64,000 nt of DNA. It comes from Flammeovirgaceae bacterium UBA2371. GTDB taxonomy: Bacteria > Bacteroidota > Bacteroidia > Cytophagales > Cyclobacteriaceae. The notes under the pieces are model-generated. The model was not told where the DNA came from. It saw only the letters and a list, made by a program, of their open reading frames with translations, and did not search any database. Positions within the stretch are counted from its first letter, which is position 1, and every line of letters starts with the position of its first letter. The stretch lies in contig DDTF01000045.1 in NCBI GenBank assembly GCA_002345965.1, forward strand, positions 1 through 64,000. The letters run 5' to 3'. Below are positions 16,482 through 26,614 of this stretch, one piece after another. The position numbers were made by a program, and so were the translations under genes.

Positions 16482-17108
16482 ATGCCACTGCAGTATTTGA
16501 ATGGCGTACAGAACGGAAAGATAGCATTGTGGCATATCGTGGAAGACGAAGACGCTCTCAGTGAAATGACGCACTTCGATACTTGTCCAACGGAAATTGT
16601 TAGCCCCCAAAAAAGACTGGAGTGGTTAGCTGGCAGGTTGCTTATACGAAACCTGGTTGAGTCTGCAGGACTTCCTTATCATGGTATTCAAAAAGATGAG
16701 TTCGGAAAACCGTTTCTAAAAAAGCACAGTCACTATATTTCTCTTTCCCACTCTTTTCCGTATGTGGCTGCTCAGATACACCCTAGTGCATCCGTTGGAA
16801 TAGATATAGAGCAACCGAAAGAAAAACTCCTGCGAATTGCTCCTCGCATCTTAGAAGCCTCCGAATTGGAAAATGCTGGAGATAACATTATAAAACATTG
16901 CGTCTATTGGTGTGCAAAGGAGGCACTTTATAAAATATATGGAAGGCGAGGCTTACTATTTACAAACCATCTGAGGTTGCAACCTTTTGAATTAAAAGAA
17001 AAAGGCAATTTACAAGGCTGGATTGACGCCAATGGAACACGGGTATTTGCTGAACTTGAGTATATTGTAACTAAGGACTACGTGCTCGTTCACACTAAAA
17101 CCGATTGA
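16482..17108 (+). CDS. 4'-phosphopantetheinyl transferase (Sfp-type)
   Basis: Enzyme of 208 residues that transfers the phosphopantetheine arm of coenzyme A to carrier proteins. The Mg-binding motif VGIDIE is at 105-110 and the second motif WCAKEALYK (WxxKEAxxK) at 143-151; ISLSHSFPYVAA near 86-97 is the usual preceding motif. The length suits Sfp-type rather than the shorter AcpS. It is followed after one base by a peroxiredoxin-like gene. Confidence 0.92.
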   Translation: MPLQYLNGVQNGKIALWHIVEDEDALSEMTHFDTCPTEIVSPQKRLEWLAGRLLIRNLVESAGLPYHGIQKDEFGKPFLKKHSHYISLSHSFPYVAAQIHPSASVGIDIEQPKEKLLRIAPRILEASELENAGDNIIKHCVYWCAKEALYKIYGRRGLLFTNHLRLQPFELKEKGNLQGWIDANGTRVFAELEYIVTKDYVLVHTKTD

Positions 17109-17109
17109 G

Positions 17110-17682
17110 ATGAAAAAATGGATCATAGTCGTTTTGACTGGCATGTCTATCTCCGGATGGGCACAAACGGTTCAGGATTTTACTTTAACCAATGTAGTAG
17201 ACGGCAGCAAAGTATCGCTAAGTGGTTTTACCAACTGCAAAGGCATTGCCATTATTTTCACCAGCAATGAGTGTCCTTATGATGTGCAATATAGGGATAG
17301 GATAAAAATGCTTAATGATCAATACACTGGAACGATACAGTTCCTATTGATCAACTCCCACCAGGAAACCCGAGAAAATGAAAAGGCCATGATTCAGAAA
17401 CATCGAAGCTGGAACCTGGCAATCCCGTATTTGTCGGATAAGGATCAGGTGGCAATGGAATGTCTTGGTGCACGAAAAAGTCCCGAAGCATTTTTATTGA
17501 AGAAGAATGGTAAGGAGCATATCATTGTTTACCAAGGCGCGATTGATGACAACCCTTTGATCAAAACTGATGTCAACAATGCCTTTCTAAAAATAGCTAT
17601 TGACCAGATGCTGGCCAGCAAGAAAGTGGAAATATCAGAAAACAGAGCTGCAGGATGCACGATTAGAAAAAAACAAAAATAA
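17110..17682 (+). CDS. Exported thioredoxin-like (PRX_like1) protein
   Basis: Protein of 190 residues with a signal peptide ending SGWAQ and a thioredoxin fold of the peroxiredoxin-like group. The motif NECPYDVQYRDRI holds a single Cys before Pro in the usual active-site place, and the C-terminal region (YQGAIDDNPL, LASKKVEI, GCTIRKK) is the signature of this family. A periplasmic redox role is likely but the substrate is unknown. Its stop is directly adjacent to the stop of the convergent gene. Confidence 0.83.
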   Translation: MKKWIIVVLTGMSISGWAQTVQDFTLTNVVDGSKVSLSGFTNCKGIAIIFTSNECPYDVQYRDRIKMLNDQYTGTIQFLLINSHQETRENEKAMIQKHRSWNLAIPYLSDKDQVAMECLGARKSPEAFLLKKNGKEHIIVYQGAIDDNPLIKTDVNNAFLKIAIDQMLASKKVEISENRAAGCTIRKKQK

Positions 17683-18537
17683 CTATACCCCCAGGTCGCC
17701 ACCGTCAGATATTTCTATCAGCATTATTTTCACCTCATCGGCTTTGGCATGCTCTCCCATTTTCTCAAAAGACATTACCAGATTCCTCAAAGCACGTCTG
17801 ATAATTTCCACATTGTCGCAAGGTTCATAGAACGAAGGCTGTGGAGTTAGATGCAGTTCATTGATATAATTTTCTATATCCTGCTTTGAAAAAATTAATC
17901 CGCGATTGAAAGAGTTAATGTAAAATTGAGTGTTCTTATCATCCTTGTAGGTCAAAATAAACAGGTTGGGCAAATTAACTCCATATACGGGCATCTTTAA
18001 TTTCTGAGCCACCAACATATAAATCACGCTCAATGTAATGGGATTTCCCTTGTGGGTCTCCAGCACAACGTTAATAAGCGAGTTGCCGGGTGAATGGAAG
18101 TTCTTGCTATTGGGTCCAAATTTCAACTTTCCAAAAAGAACACTGTTGATTACTTTCACCTGATCCAAGGGATAAAGATCGTTTCTGAACTCTAGCCAGG
18201 TTTCATAATAGATCTGTTCCAGTTCTTGTTTCAGCTTTGTTAAGTCAGTATCCGGATATTGATAGGTAGATACAATCCACATACCAGTAAGTAAATCGCG
18301 ATCACTACTGGCGTACCACTCTTTCAATCTTTTTTTTACCAACTCGAATTGAAGAATGTGTATGAGCTCCTCAATTCTTTCCTGTGCCTTTGGATTGAAT
18401 GAATTTTCCCACTCCAATTCAAGTAAGGGTATAATAGAAACACCGATTGACAAAATTTTTTCCTCGACATGAGTAACAATTTGGATATCCTCATCATCGA
18501 GCAATGACACTAAAGCTTTTAGCTCCTTTTCCTCCAT
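17683..18537 (-). CDS. SirB1-type transglutaminase-like protein
   Basis: Protein of 284 residues with the SirB1/transglutaminase-like core VVLETHKGNPITLSVIYMLVAQKLKMPVYGVNLP at about 158-193. The usual catalytic Cys is replaced by Ser or other residues, as in the SirB1 branch, so no protease activity is implied. The N-terminal part looks helical and repeat-like. Its start overlaps the stop of the carboxylase gene by one base, so it ends the amidase-MCE-carboxylase operon. Confidence 0.8.
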   Translation of the reverse strand: MEEKELKALVSLLDDEDIQIVTHVEEKILSIGVSIIPLLELEWENSFNPKAQERIEELIHILQFELVKKRLKEWYASSDRDLLTGMWIVSTYQYPDTDLTKLKQELEQIYYETWLEFRNDLYPLDQVKVINSVLFGKLKFGPNSKNFHSPGNSLINVVLETHKGNPITLSVIYMLVAQKLKMPVYGVNLPNLFILTYKDDKNTQFYINSFNRGLIFSKQDIENYINELHLTPQPSFYEPCDNVEIIRRALRNLVMSFEKMGEHAKADEVKIMLIEISDGGDLGV

Positions 18538-20162
18538 CAGGTTTGAATCACTCCCACATTAAATTTCTCTACAGGCGCATGATTAGCCGCCTCTATTCCC
18601 ATCGAAACCATTTTTCTGGTTTCTAATGGATCAATAACACCATCGACCCAAAGTCTTGAAGCCGCATAATAAGGGCTCAACTGGTCGTTGTATCTGTCGG
18701 TTATCTCCTTCAACAATTCCTCCTCTTCCTCTTTGGCGATGGTCTTCCCCTGAGCTTTCAACGAACTTACCCTTATCTGCAGTAGTGTTTTTGCGGCAGA
18801 GGCTCCACTCATCACAGCGATTTGCGCAGTTGGCCATGCGTATATTAGTCTTGGGTCGTATGCCTTACCACACATGGCATAGTTACCTGCTCCATAAGAG
18901 TTGCCTACAATCAAGGTAAATTTAGGCACAGTAGAATTGGCCATGGCATTAACCATTTTTGCACCATCTTTTATAATGCCACCATGTTCTGCTTTGCTTC
19001 CCACCATAAATCCACTTACATCCTGAATGAAAAGTAAAGGCACTTTTCTCTGATTACAGTTCATGATAAATCGTGCAGCTTTATCTGCTGAATCAGAGTA
19101 GATTACTCCGCCCATTCGCATCTCACCCTTTTTAGTCTTCACAATTTTCCTCTGATTGGCTACAATACCAACAGACCAACCATCAATACGTGCATATCCA
19201 CATAGAATGGTCATCCCATAAAGGGCTTTATACTCTTCAAACTCAGAATTGTCCACCAAACGTTTAATGATATCCAGCATGTCATAGGGCTTCACCCGGC
19301 TATCTGGTATCAGTCCATAAATATCCTTTGGATCTTCCTTCGGCTCCCTGGATTCAATTCTATCGAAACCTGCCTTTTCATGATGACCCATCTTATTAAA
19401 TATTCTTTTGATGTAATCAAGACAAGCCTCATCGTTGGGAAACTTATTGTCAGTAACCCCAGAAATTTCACAATGGGTAGTAGCGCCTCCCAATGTTTCA
19501 TTGTCGATTTCTTCGCCAACAGCTGCCTTTACCAGGTAGGATCCAGCCAGAAAAATAGAGCCGGTTTTATCGACAATCATTGCTTCATCCGACATAATAG
19601 GTAGATAAGCACCTCCAGCCACACAGCTTCCCATGATGGCCGCAATTTGGACAATACCCATGGAAGACATCTTCGCATTGTTTCGGAATTGTCTTCCAAA
19701 GTGTTCCTTATCAGGAAATATTTCATCCTGCATAGGCAGAAAAACACCAGCACTGTCTACCAGATAAATGATGGGCAGCCTGTTTTCCATGGCAATCTCC
19801 TGCGCTCTAAGGTTTTTCTTTGCTGTGATTGGAAACCATGCACCAGCTTTAACTGTAGCATCATTGGCAACGATCATACATTGGCGTCCTTGCACATAGC
19901 CAATACCTGTAACCACACCTGCAGAAGGACAACCTCCTTCTTCTTGGTACATACCATCTCCCGCAAAAAGACCTACTTCAAGGAATTCACTGCCGTTATC
20001 TGTTAAATAATCAATTCTTTCTCGGGCAGTTAATTTGCCTTTCGCATGCTGACTGGCAATTTTTTTTTCACCACCACCCAACTTTGTGATCTTCTCTCTA
20101 TGACTCAGCTTTGAACATAGTTGTTTAAACTGATCTTCATTCTTATTAAACTCCAAATCCAT
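18537..20162 (-). CDS. Acyl-CoA carboxylase beta subunit, methylcrotonoyl-CoA type
   Basis: Carboxyltransferase of 541 residues that moves CO2 from carboxybiotin to an acyl-CoA. The wording fits 3-methylcrotonoyl-CoA carboxylase beta (leucine breakdown) better than propionyl-CoA carboxylase: CMIVANDATVKAGAWFPITAKKNLRAQEIA, IIYLVDSAGVFLP, FPDKEHFGRQFRNNA and MGSCVAGGAYLPIM. The biotin carboxylase/carrier partner is not in the window. Lies 21 bp downstream of the MCE gene. Confidence 0.9.
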   Translation of the reverse strand: MDLEFNKNEDQFKQLCSKLSHREKITKLGGGEKKIASQHAKGKLTARERIDYLTDNGSEFLEVGLFAGDGMYQEEGGCPSAGVVTGIGYVQGRQCMIVANDATVKAGAWFPITAKKNLRAQEIAMENRLPIIYLVDSAGVFLPMQDEIFPDKEHFGRQFRNNAKMSSMGIVQIAAIMGSCVAGGAYLPIMSDEAMIVDKTGSIFLAGSYLVKAAVGEEIDNETLGGATTHCEISGVTDNKFPNDEACLDYIKRIFNKMGHHEKAGFDRIESREPKEDPKDIYGLIPDSRVKPYDMLDIIKRLVDNSEFEEYKALYGMTILCGYARIDGWSVGIVANQRKIVKTKKGEMRMGGVIYSDSADKAARFIMNCNQRKVPLLFIQDVSGFMVGSKAEHGGIIKDGAKMVNAMANSTVPKFTLIVGNSYGAGNYAMCGKAYDPRLIYAWPTAQIAVMSGASAAKTLLQIRVSSLKAQGKTIAKEEEEELLKEITDRYNDQLSPYYAASRLWVDGVIDPLETRKMVSMGIEAANHAPVEKFNVGVIQT

Positions 20163-20183
20163 GATCTTATTTATGTGCGGTGA

Positions 20184-21134
20184 TTAATTCTTCTCCTCTG
20201 CTTTTTTTCTGTCTTTCTCAATCCTTTTCTTGTTCTTACCAAGAGGAGCCAGAAAGTGTTTTGGATTTTCATCAAAATGAACAGCAAGTGTATCCAGATT
20301 AAGTAATAATCTGTTGAGGTTCACATAGAGTGAGTCATCTGTCATCAGTTTGCTCACAGTGTTGTCACCGCTATTCAATTTGGCCAGTGTACTATTTAAG
20401 TTCTCTAATGTTTTTTGTGTTTGAGCCACAGTTTTATTTAACTCCATTCTCTTCAAAGAGTCGGAGAAGGTTTTAAAATTTCCAATTACAGGTTTCAAAT
20501 CCCTGAGTGTGACCGAGAGGTTATCCGAAGTTTGTTTAAAACTGGCCGATAACTCCTTCATCTTTTCGTCTGTGGTAATTAAAGTGCGGTTTACAAGAGT
20601 TGGAGTATAAGTTAGCTTCATGAATAATGTATCCAATCGCGCTGAGTTGACCGCAAGATTATCAAGTACCGTGTTCAACTTTCGCAGGGTAGTCTGAACG
20701 TTATTCGCCACTGGTTCAGCGGTTTCTGTAAATACATCGAAAATTCCTCTTGCGGCTTCAGCGAGAATTGTATCTCCAGGAGCAAGAGGTTTTGCCTTAT
20801 TACCAATATTCAACAGAATAGACTTGCTGCCCAAAAAGTCACTGTTCAATATAGCTGTAGCCGAATCACCTAAGATGATGTCTGAATCTATTTCCAACTC
20901 CACCAGTACCTTGTTTTCCTTTCCCTGTACAATCCTAATGTAACTTACCCTACCTACTGCATAACCGTTCACCAGCACCGGGTTAGACACAGACAACTGA
21001 TCTACATTATCATATATCGCGTAGTATTTATTGGTGGCACTGAGAAAGTCAACTCCTTTCAGGTAATTGAACCCAAAGTATAACATGACCAGCGCGGTGG
21101 TCACAAACAATCCTACTTTTACCTCTTTATTCAC
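20184..21134 (-). CDS. MCE/MlaD family protein
   Basis: Protein of 316 residues with one N-terminal membrane helix (about 6-24) and an MCE domain (about 36-115; VLVNGYAVGRVSYIRI is the family core), then a long helical region with repeated Asn/Leu heptads. MCE proteins bind and shuttle lipids between membranes as hexamers. Translation starts at GTG. It is 5 bp downstream of the amidase gene, a common Bacteroidota pairing; no MlaE/MlaF genes are adjacent. Confidence 0.88.
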   Translation of the reverse strand: MNKEVKVGLFVTTALVMLYFGFNYLKGVDFLSATNKYYAIYDNVDQLSVSNPVLVNGYAVGRVSYIRIVQGKENKVLVELEIDSDIILGDSATAILNSDFLGSKSILLNIGNKAKPLAPGDTILAEAARGIFDVFTETAEPVANNVQTTLRKLNTVLDNLAVNSARLDTLFMKLTYTPTLVNRTLITTDEKMKELSASFKQTSDNLSVTLRDLKPVIGNFKTFSDSLKRMELNKTVAQTQKTLENLNSTLAKLNSGDNTVSKLMTDDSLYVNLNRLLLNLDTLAVHFDENPKHFLAPLGKNKKRIEKDRKKAEEKN

Positions 21135-21139
21135 AACTG

Positions 21140-21922
21140 CTAGTTTACGGATTCAATTTGATTTTTATAGTCTTTGAAGGCGCGATAAATGCCAGATGCG
21201 ATTAAATCCTGTCCTGTATCGCCACTTAGATACTTTTCTTCATTAGGATTGGTAAGATACCCCACTTCCACGAGCACACTGGGCATGCTTGTTCTCCACA
21301 ATACCCAAAAACCAGCCTGCTTCACACCCAAACTTCTTCTGCCAACCCTTTCTTTGAACTGATTTTCTATCAGGTCAGCCAGTTTTACACTACTTTCCTG
21401 ATAGGCACTCTGCGCCAGAGAAAATAAAATGTACGACTCAGGGGTGTTAGGATCAAATCCCTCATACCTTTCCTCATGATTGGAGTCCAGCAGGATCACG
21501 GCATTTTCACGTTTCGCTACTTCCATATTTCCATCTGCTTTATGCGGCCCCATCACATAAGTTTCAGTCCCATGCACTTCAGGTCTGCTCAGTGCATTGG
21601 CATGGATAGAAATGAATAAATCTGCTTTGTTCTTATTGGCGATATTGGCTCGTTCATCGAGGGCAATGTATCGATCGTCTGTTCTGGTGTATATCACTTT
21701 TACCCCGGGCACATTTTGTTTAATATAATTTCCCACTTTCAAGGCAATACTTAAGGTGATGTTCTTTTCAAGTGCCTTTACACCATGGGTGCCCGGATCA
21801 TGCCCTCCATGCCCGGCATCAATGACAATGGTATCTACCCTGAAGTCGGTACGAATAGGCGTAGCCGAAGAGATTAGCAAGGTTATTGCTACAAGAAGAG
21901 CTTTGATTCCGATATTCTTCAC
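21140..21922 (-). CDS. N-acetylmuramoyl-L-alanine amidase
   Basis: Amidase_3 family cell-wall hydrolase of 260 residues. A signal peptide (KALLVAITLLISSATP) precedes the zinc-binding motif VIDAGHGGHDPG; a second cluster DLFISIHANA and the C-terminal EVGYLTNPNEEKYL with catalytic Glu follow. It cleaves the amide bond between MurNAc and the stem peptide in the periplasm. I chose the GTG at 21922 because it places the signal peptide at the N-terminus; longer readings run antisense to lptD. Heads the amidase-MCE-carboxylase-SirB1 operon. Confidence 0.88.
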   Translation of the reverse strand: MKNIGIKALLVAITLLISSATPIRTDFRVDTIVIDAGHGGHDPGTHGVKALEKNITLSIALKVGNYIKQNVPGVKVIYTRTDDRYIALDERANIANKNKADLFISIHANALSRPEVHGTETYVMGPHKADGNMEVAKRENAVILLDSNHEERYEGFDPNTPESYILFSLAQSAYQESSVKLADLIENQFKERVGRRSLGVKQAGFWVLWRTSMPSVLVEVGYLTNPNEEKYLSGDTGQDLIASGIYRAFKDYKNQIESVN

Positions 21923-22016
21923 TGGCTTAACGATGTCTGAAGTATTTGCAATAACTTTACGCAAAGTTGTGAATTTTTCACTAAAAGCTAAACACCTGGA
22001 AATCAAACCAGAAGGC

Positions 22017-24734
22017 GTGGGGAAACATTTTTTTTTCATTTTTTCGGTACTTTCATTATCGTTTCTGTCTATTTCAGGTTTTGCCCAGGTGGAAAATCCG
22101 ATTAAAGTACCCATTATCGGTACCCCATTAGACTCTGCGAAAACCCCACCAAGCAGTTTACTTAACAAAAACGATACCTTAATTAATAAGGCAGATTCCC
22201 TTGGTATTCAATCAGATTCTCTTCAAATACCCCCGCCCAAGAGTGATATCGAGACTACTATCTTCTATTCAGCTAATGATTCTATCAATTCCAGTCTTGA
22301 GAGTAAGATCATTAAACTTTATGGCAATGCCAAGATTAAATACGGTGAGATAGAGCTTGAGGCCGATGAGATCATCATCGATTACGAAAGATCAACAATA
22401 ACTGCCAGAGGAAAATTGGACTCATTGGGCCATCGTGTTGGATACCCCATTTTCAAAAACGGAAGTGAACTTTACGAGACCCGAGATATCGTCTATAATT
22501 TCAAGTCGAAAAAAGCAAAAATCTCTGAGGTAGTAACGCAACAAGGAGAGGGAATTGTACACGGTGATGTAGTATACAAAAATGATAAAAATGAACTGTT
22601 CACCATCGGCAACGCCTATACAACGTGTAATCTTGCTCATCCACACTTCAGAATTGTGTCCAACAAAGCAAAGGCTATCCCCAATGATAAAATTGTAACA
22701 GGTCCTTTTTATATGGAGCTCAGTGATGTGCCTCTTCCATTAGGATTTGCCTTTGGTATGTTCCCTGCACAAAAGAAAAGTTCATCCGGGATTTTAGTTC
22801 CATCCTATGGTGAAGAGAGAAGAAGAGGGTTTTTCCTTAGAAATGGTGGATATTATTTTGACATCAGTGATTATGTAAAAGTGGCACTGACAGGTGACCT
22901 TTACAGCAAGGGTTCATCTGCAGTCTACCTCAATTCCATGTATCGCAAACGATATGCTTATAATGGCAATTTAAGTTTCAGCATGACCAACAATCGCCTC
23001 ACCGAGAATATAGAAGACTCCCAAAAAATTCGAGACTTCAGGATAGCATGGAGTCACTCTCCTCAGACAAAGGGCTCAGGGCGGTTCTCCGCATCGGTAA
23101 ATGCAGCTACCTCCAGCTTTACCAACAACAATTATCTTGGTATCAATGCCGACCCCAGCGCTACGCGCATAGACAACACTTCAAGAAAATTGAGTTCCAA
23201 TGTTTCCTACTCAAAAACTTTTACCGGCACACCGTTTTCGATGGGTATTAACATGAGACACAATCAAGACCTGGTAACAAAAAGAGTAGACTTACCTCTT
23301 CCTGATGTGAATTTCAATGTCAATAATATTTACCCCTTTAAAAAGTCTCAGAATGAGGCGCTGGAGAATTTAGTGCTTCGCTACACCGCCAAAGGTACCA
23401 ATCAGATTACCAATAGCCTTGGCCCTATTGATAATGTGGCCGATAGTATCATCCCCTTCACTTTTGATAACCTTTCTACATTTTTAAACAATTCCAGAAA
23501 GGCGATTCGTCATGAGCTCCCCATTTCCACATCAGTTAAAGCTTTGAAATACTTCACAGTAAGCCCTCAGGTAAGCTATAATGAAATCTGGTACTTCGAA
23601 AAACTCAACTGGGGATTTGATCAGACTGCTAATGCTGCTGTTGTATTGGACACCATTAAACAATTCAACAGAATTGCGAACTACTCAACGGGTGTCTCAT
23701 TCAATACCCGTTTGTATGGAATGTATATTTCAAAAAACCCTGATAGAAAAATAAAAGCAATACGACATGTGGTCAACCCAGCCATCAGCTATAATTATCA
23801 ACCTGATTTTACTGCATCTAAATATGGCTACTTTCAAAAGTTTACCAACAACGATGGCGCCATCATTCAAAAATCCAGACATGAGGGGGCTCAATTTGTC
23901 TATGGAGGGTCTGCCCAAAACCTTCAAAGCTCAGTGGGTTTTAGCATCGGCAATAACCTCGAAATGAAAGTGAAAAGTGCTACAGATTCGGTAGCCAGAA
24001 AAATATCCTTATTAAATAATCTGTCTATCTCCAGCAGCTATAATTTCGCTGCCGACTCATTCAAACTGTCAACCATCTCGTTAAGTGCCAACACCAACGT
24101 ACTGAATGATAAAATCAACATCAATATGGGTGCCACTCTGGATCCCTATCAATACTTTGATAGCCTGGGAACCACGGAATCGAACTTAGGTCAGTTGTAC
24201 CAGACAAAAATTAGCAGGTTTGCCTGGCAGGATGGATTCGATCTGGGACAAATCACCAGCTTCAACCTGGCCTTTAGTACCAATCTCTCTCCAAAAGGCA
24301 AAGAGAAAGATGCTGACACCCGAAGTAAGATCGCAAAGTCCAATATTTCCCAGAGTGACAAAGAATTCCTGTTGCAAAATCCTGACAGTTATGTGGATTT
24401 CACTATACCATGGAACCTGAGAATTAACTACAATCTCACCTATAACAAAAATGGAAAGCAGGCTTCCAACATCACTCAAGCAGTACGCCTCAATGGAGAT
24501 TTGTCATTGACCGAGAAGTGGAAAATAACTTTCAATACAGGTTACGATTTTGACAATAAGGAATTCACACAAACATTTTTTAACATCAATCGTGATCTGC
24601 ATTGCTGGCAGGTAAGTTTGGGATGGACACCCTTCGGTACATTCCAGTCCTATAACTTTTCTATCGGTGTGAAATCAGGTATGCTCAGGGACCTGAAGCT
24701 TGATCGTACGCGCTCCTTCTTCGATAGTCGCTAA
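22017..24734 (+). CDS. lptD: LPS-assembly protein LptD
   Basis: Outer-membrane LPS translocon of about 905 residues. A signal peptide (FFFIFSVLSLSFLSISGFAQ) leads into an OstA/LptA-like periplasmic domain (IIKLYGNAKIKYGEIELEADEIIIDY and similar), then the large beta-barrel ending in FNFSIGVKSGMLRDLKLDR type strands. With LptE it inserts LPS into the outer leaflet. I prefer the GTG at 22017, preceded by an AGAAGG sequence and giving a clean signal peptide; GTG 21969 and ATG 21933 are in frame too. Divergent from the amidase; its stop overlaps the lysS stop by four bases. Confidence 0.9.
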   Translation: MGKHFFFIFSVLSLSFLSISGFAQVENPIKVPIIGTPLDSAKTPPSSLLNKNDTLINKADSLGIQSDSLQIPPPKSDIETTIFYSANDSINSSLESKIIKLYGNAKIKYGEIELEADEIIIDYERSTITARGKLDSLGHRVGYPIFKNGSELYETRDIVYNFKSKKAKISEVVTQQGEGIVHGDVVYKNDKNELFTIGNAYTTCNLAHPHFRIVSNKAKAIPNDKIVTGPFYMELSDVPLPLGFAFGMFPAQKKSSSGILVPSYGEERRRGFFLRNGGYYFDISDYVKVALTGDLYSKGSSAVYLNSMYRKRYAYNGNLSFSMTNNRLTENIEDSQKIRDFRIAWSHSPQTKGSGRFSASVNAATSSFTNNNYLGINADPSATRIDNTSRKLSSNVSYSKTFTGTPFSMGINMRHNQDLVTKRVDLPLPDVNFNVNNIYPFKKSQNEALENLVLRYTAKGTNQITNSLGPIDNVADSIIPFTFDNLSTFLNNSRKAIRHELPISTSVKALKYFTVSPQVSYNEIWYFEKLNWGFDQTANAAVVLDTIKQFNRIANYSTGVSFNTRLYGMYISKNPDRKIKAIRHVVNPAISYNYQPDFTASKYGYFQKFTNNDGAIIQKSRHEGAQFVYGGSAQNLQSSVGFSIGNNLEMKVKSATDSVARKISLLNNLSISSSYNFAADSFKLSTISLSANTNVLNDKININMGATLDPYQYFDSLGTTESNLGQLYQTKISRFAWQDGFDLGQITSFNLAFSTNLSPKGKEKDADTRSKIAKSNISQSDKEFLLQNPDSYVDFTIPWNLRINYNLTYNKNGKQASNITQAVRLNGDLSLTEKWKITFNTGYDFDNKEFTQTFFNINRDLHCWQVSLGWTPFGTFQSYNFSIGVKSGMLRDLKLDRTRSFFDSR

Positions 24735-26464
24735 AGTTTACTCAACCAGCCTTCTACTTCTTCCAGCGTTGGATTTTTAACGTGTTCCAATTTCATTTTT
24801 TTCCTCATTCCGCACACATCATTGAACAGCTTAGAGGCTTTTTGTTCTTTCAACTTGACTTTGGTGGTGTATCCCAACTTTTGGAAAATTGGCAACAACT
24901 CTTCCCTTATGGAAAGATCAGCCAGTTCCACTTCCACATTTACAGATTTTTTTTCAGGCTTCATCTGGGGAAAGAAGATTACATCCTGTATAGAAGCTGA
25001 GTTCGTCATGATCATGGCCAGCCTGTCGATTCCTATTCCTAGCCCTGCTGTAGGTGGCATTCCAAATTCAAGTGAACGGAGATAATCTTCATCCAATGTC
25101 ATGGCCTCTTCGTCTCCGCGCTTACCCAATTCCAATTGCTCTTCAAATCGTGCGCGCTGATCCAATGGATCATTCAATTCTGAAAACGCATTACATATTT
25201 CTTTTCTGTTGCAAATTGCTTCAAACCTTTCTACCAATCCTGGCTTAGACCTGTGCTTTTTTGCAAGTGGCGACATCTCCACAGGATAGTCAGTGATGTA
25301 GGTGGGCTGAATCAGATTGGGCTCGCACTTTTCACCAAATATCTCATCAATAAGTTTTCCCTTCCCCATGCTTTCGTCCACGCGTACATTCAGTTGCTTA
25401 CATGTGGTTCGCAGCTGAGCTTCATCCATTTCTGAAATATCGATACCTGTAAAGTGCTGAATGGCCTCATACATGGTAAAACGCTTCCATGGTCTTTGAA
25501 AGTCAATGATGTTCTCTCCTACTTTGACCTTGGTGGTACCATGTAGGTCAATAGCTACTTTTTCTATCATTTCCTCCACCATGTCCATCATCCAGTTGTA
25601 GTCTTTATATGCAACATACAATTCTACCTGAGTGAACTCCGGGTTGTGAAAACGGGACATTCCTTCATTGCGAAAATCTTTACTGAATTCATAAACACCA
25701 TCAAGGCCACCTACAATCAATCGCTTCAGGTATAACTCGTTGGCTATTCGAAGGTAAAGCGTCATGTCCAACGTGTTGTGATGTGTCTTAAATGGTCTGG
25801 CGGCAGCACCACCATATAAAGGTTGAAGAATTGGGGTTTCTACTTCCAAATAACCTTTGCTATTCAGGAACTCACGCATTGAGTTCACCAGCTTCGTACG
25901 TTTTATAAATGCATCCTTTACATGTGGATTTACAACCAAATCAACATACCTCATGCGGTAGCGCTGTTCAGGATCTGTAAAAGCATCATGCAATACCACC
26001 TTACCACTTTCATCCACGGTTTCCTTCACAATCGGTAAAGGCCGAAGTGACTTGGACAAAATTTTGAAGCTGCTTACATGGATAGATATCTCACCTGTCT
26101 TGGTGGTAAAAACATAACCTTGCACGCCAATGATATCACCTATATCGAGTAATTTTTTGAAAACGGTATTGTATAGCGTTTTGTCCTCATCAGGACAGAT
26201 ATCATCTCTTTTGACATAAATCTGAATTCTACCTGTGGCATCCTGCAATTCAGCAAAGGAGGCATTGCCCATAATTCGCCTTGACATGATGCGACCAGCC
26301 AGAGAAACATTTTTGTATTCGATCTTTTGTTTTGGATAGTGCTCCAATATCTCTTCAGCGGAAGCATTTACTTCATAAAGTTCTGCCGGATAGGGGTTGA
26401 TTCCCAGTTTGAGCAGATCCTCGAGTGACTGTCTTCTAATTATTTCCTGTTCGCTTAATTGCAT
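24731..26464 (-). CDS. lysS: Lysyl-tRNA synthetase, class II
   Basis: Cytoplasmic enzyme of 577 residues, the usual length in Bacteroidota. An N-terminal OB-fold anticodon domain (about 55-150; GRIMSRRIMGNASFAELQD) is followed by the catalytic domain with motif 2 FRNEGMSRFHNPEFTQVE and motif 3 GMPPTAGLGIGIDRLAM. A C-terminal extension after the catalytic core (about 500-577) is present, common in this phylum. Monocistronic; candidate -7 box at 26496-26503. Confidence 0.97.
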   Translation of the reverse strand: MQLSEQEIIRRQSLEDLLKLGINPYPAELYEVNASAEEILEHYPKQKIEYKNVSLAGRIMSRRIMGNASFAELQDATGRIQIYVKRDDICPDEDKTLYNTVFKKLLDIGDIIGVQGYVFTTKTGEISIHVSSFKILSKSLRPLPIVKETVDESGKVVLHDAFTDPEQRYRMRYVDLVVNPHVKDAFIKRTKLVNSMREFLNSKGYLEVETPILQPLYGGAAARPFKTHHNTLDMTLYLRIANELYLKRLIVGGLDGVYEFSKDFRNEGMSRFHNPEFTQVELYVAYKDYNWMMDMVEEMIEKVAIDLHGTTKVKVGENIIDFQRPWKRFTMYEAIQHFTGIDISEMDEAQLRTTCKQLNVRVDESMGKGKLIDEIFGEKCEPNLIQPTYITDYPVEMSPLAKKHRSKPGLVERFEAICNRKEICNAFSELNDPLDQRARFEEQLELGKRGDEEAMTLDEDYLRSLEFGMPPTAGLGIGIDRLAMIMTNSASIQDVIFFPQMKPEKKSVNVEVELADLSIREELLPIFQKLGYTTKVKLKEQKASKLFNDVCGMRKKMKLEHVKNPTLEEVEGWLSKL

Positions 26465-26495
26465 GGGTGGGCTTTTGATTAATCAGTAAAGAGCG

Positions 26496-26503
26496 CAAAA
26501 ATA
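26496..26503 (-). promoter_or_regulatory. Candidate -7 box TATTTTTG for lysS
   Basis: Exact TAnnTTTG match on the minus strand, 31 bases upstream of the lysS ATG in the 150-bp intergenic space. No TTG at the ideal spacing. Confidence 0.4.
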
Positions 26504-26614
26504 ATGATTTAGGCCCATAGCCCCTACAGGACAGCGTTCTTCCATCTTAAATTTGATGGTTATGACCGTGTCTAATCTTCCATCGAGCCTGGTTCGGTAA
26601 AAGCAGGTTATGGT

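Noticed and set aside
18537..20162. Acetyl-CoA carboxylase AccD
   Set aside because: No zinc ribbon and a 541-residue length; wording matches methylcrotonoyl-CoA carboxylase beta instead.
21756..22016. N-terminal extension of lptD of about 87 codons
   Set aside because: It runs antisense to the amidase coding region and has no conserved segment; the signal peptide fits the GTG at 22017.
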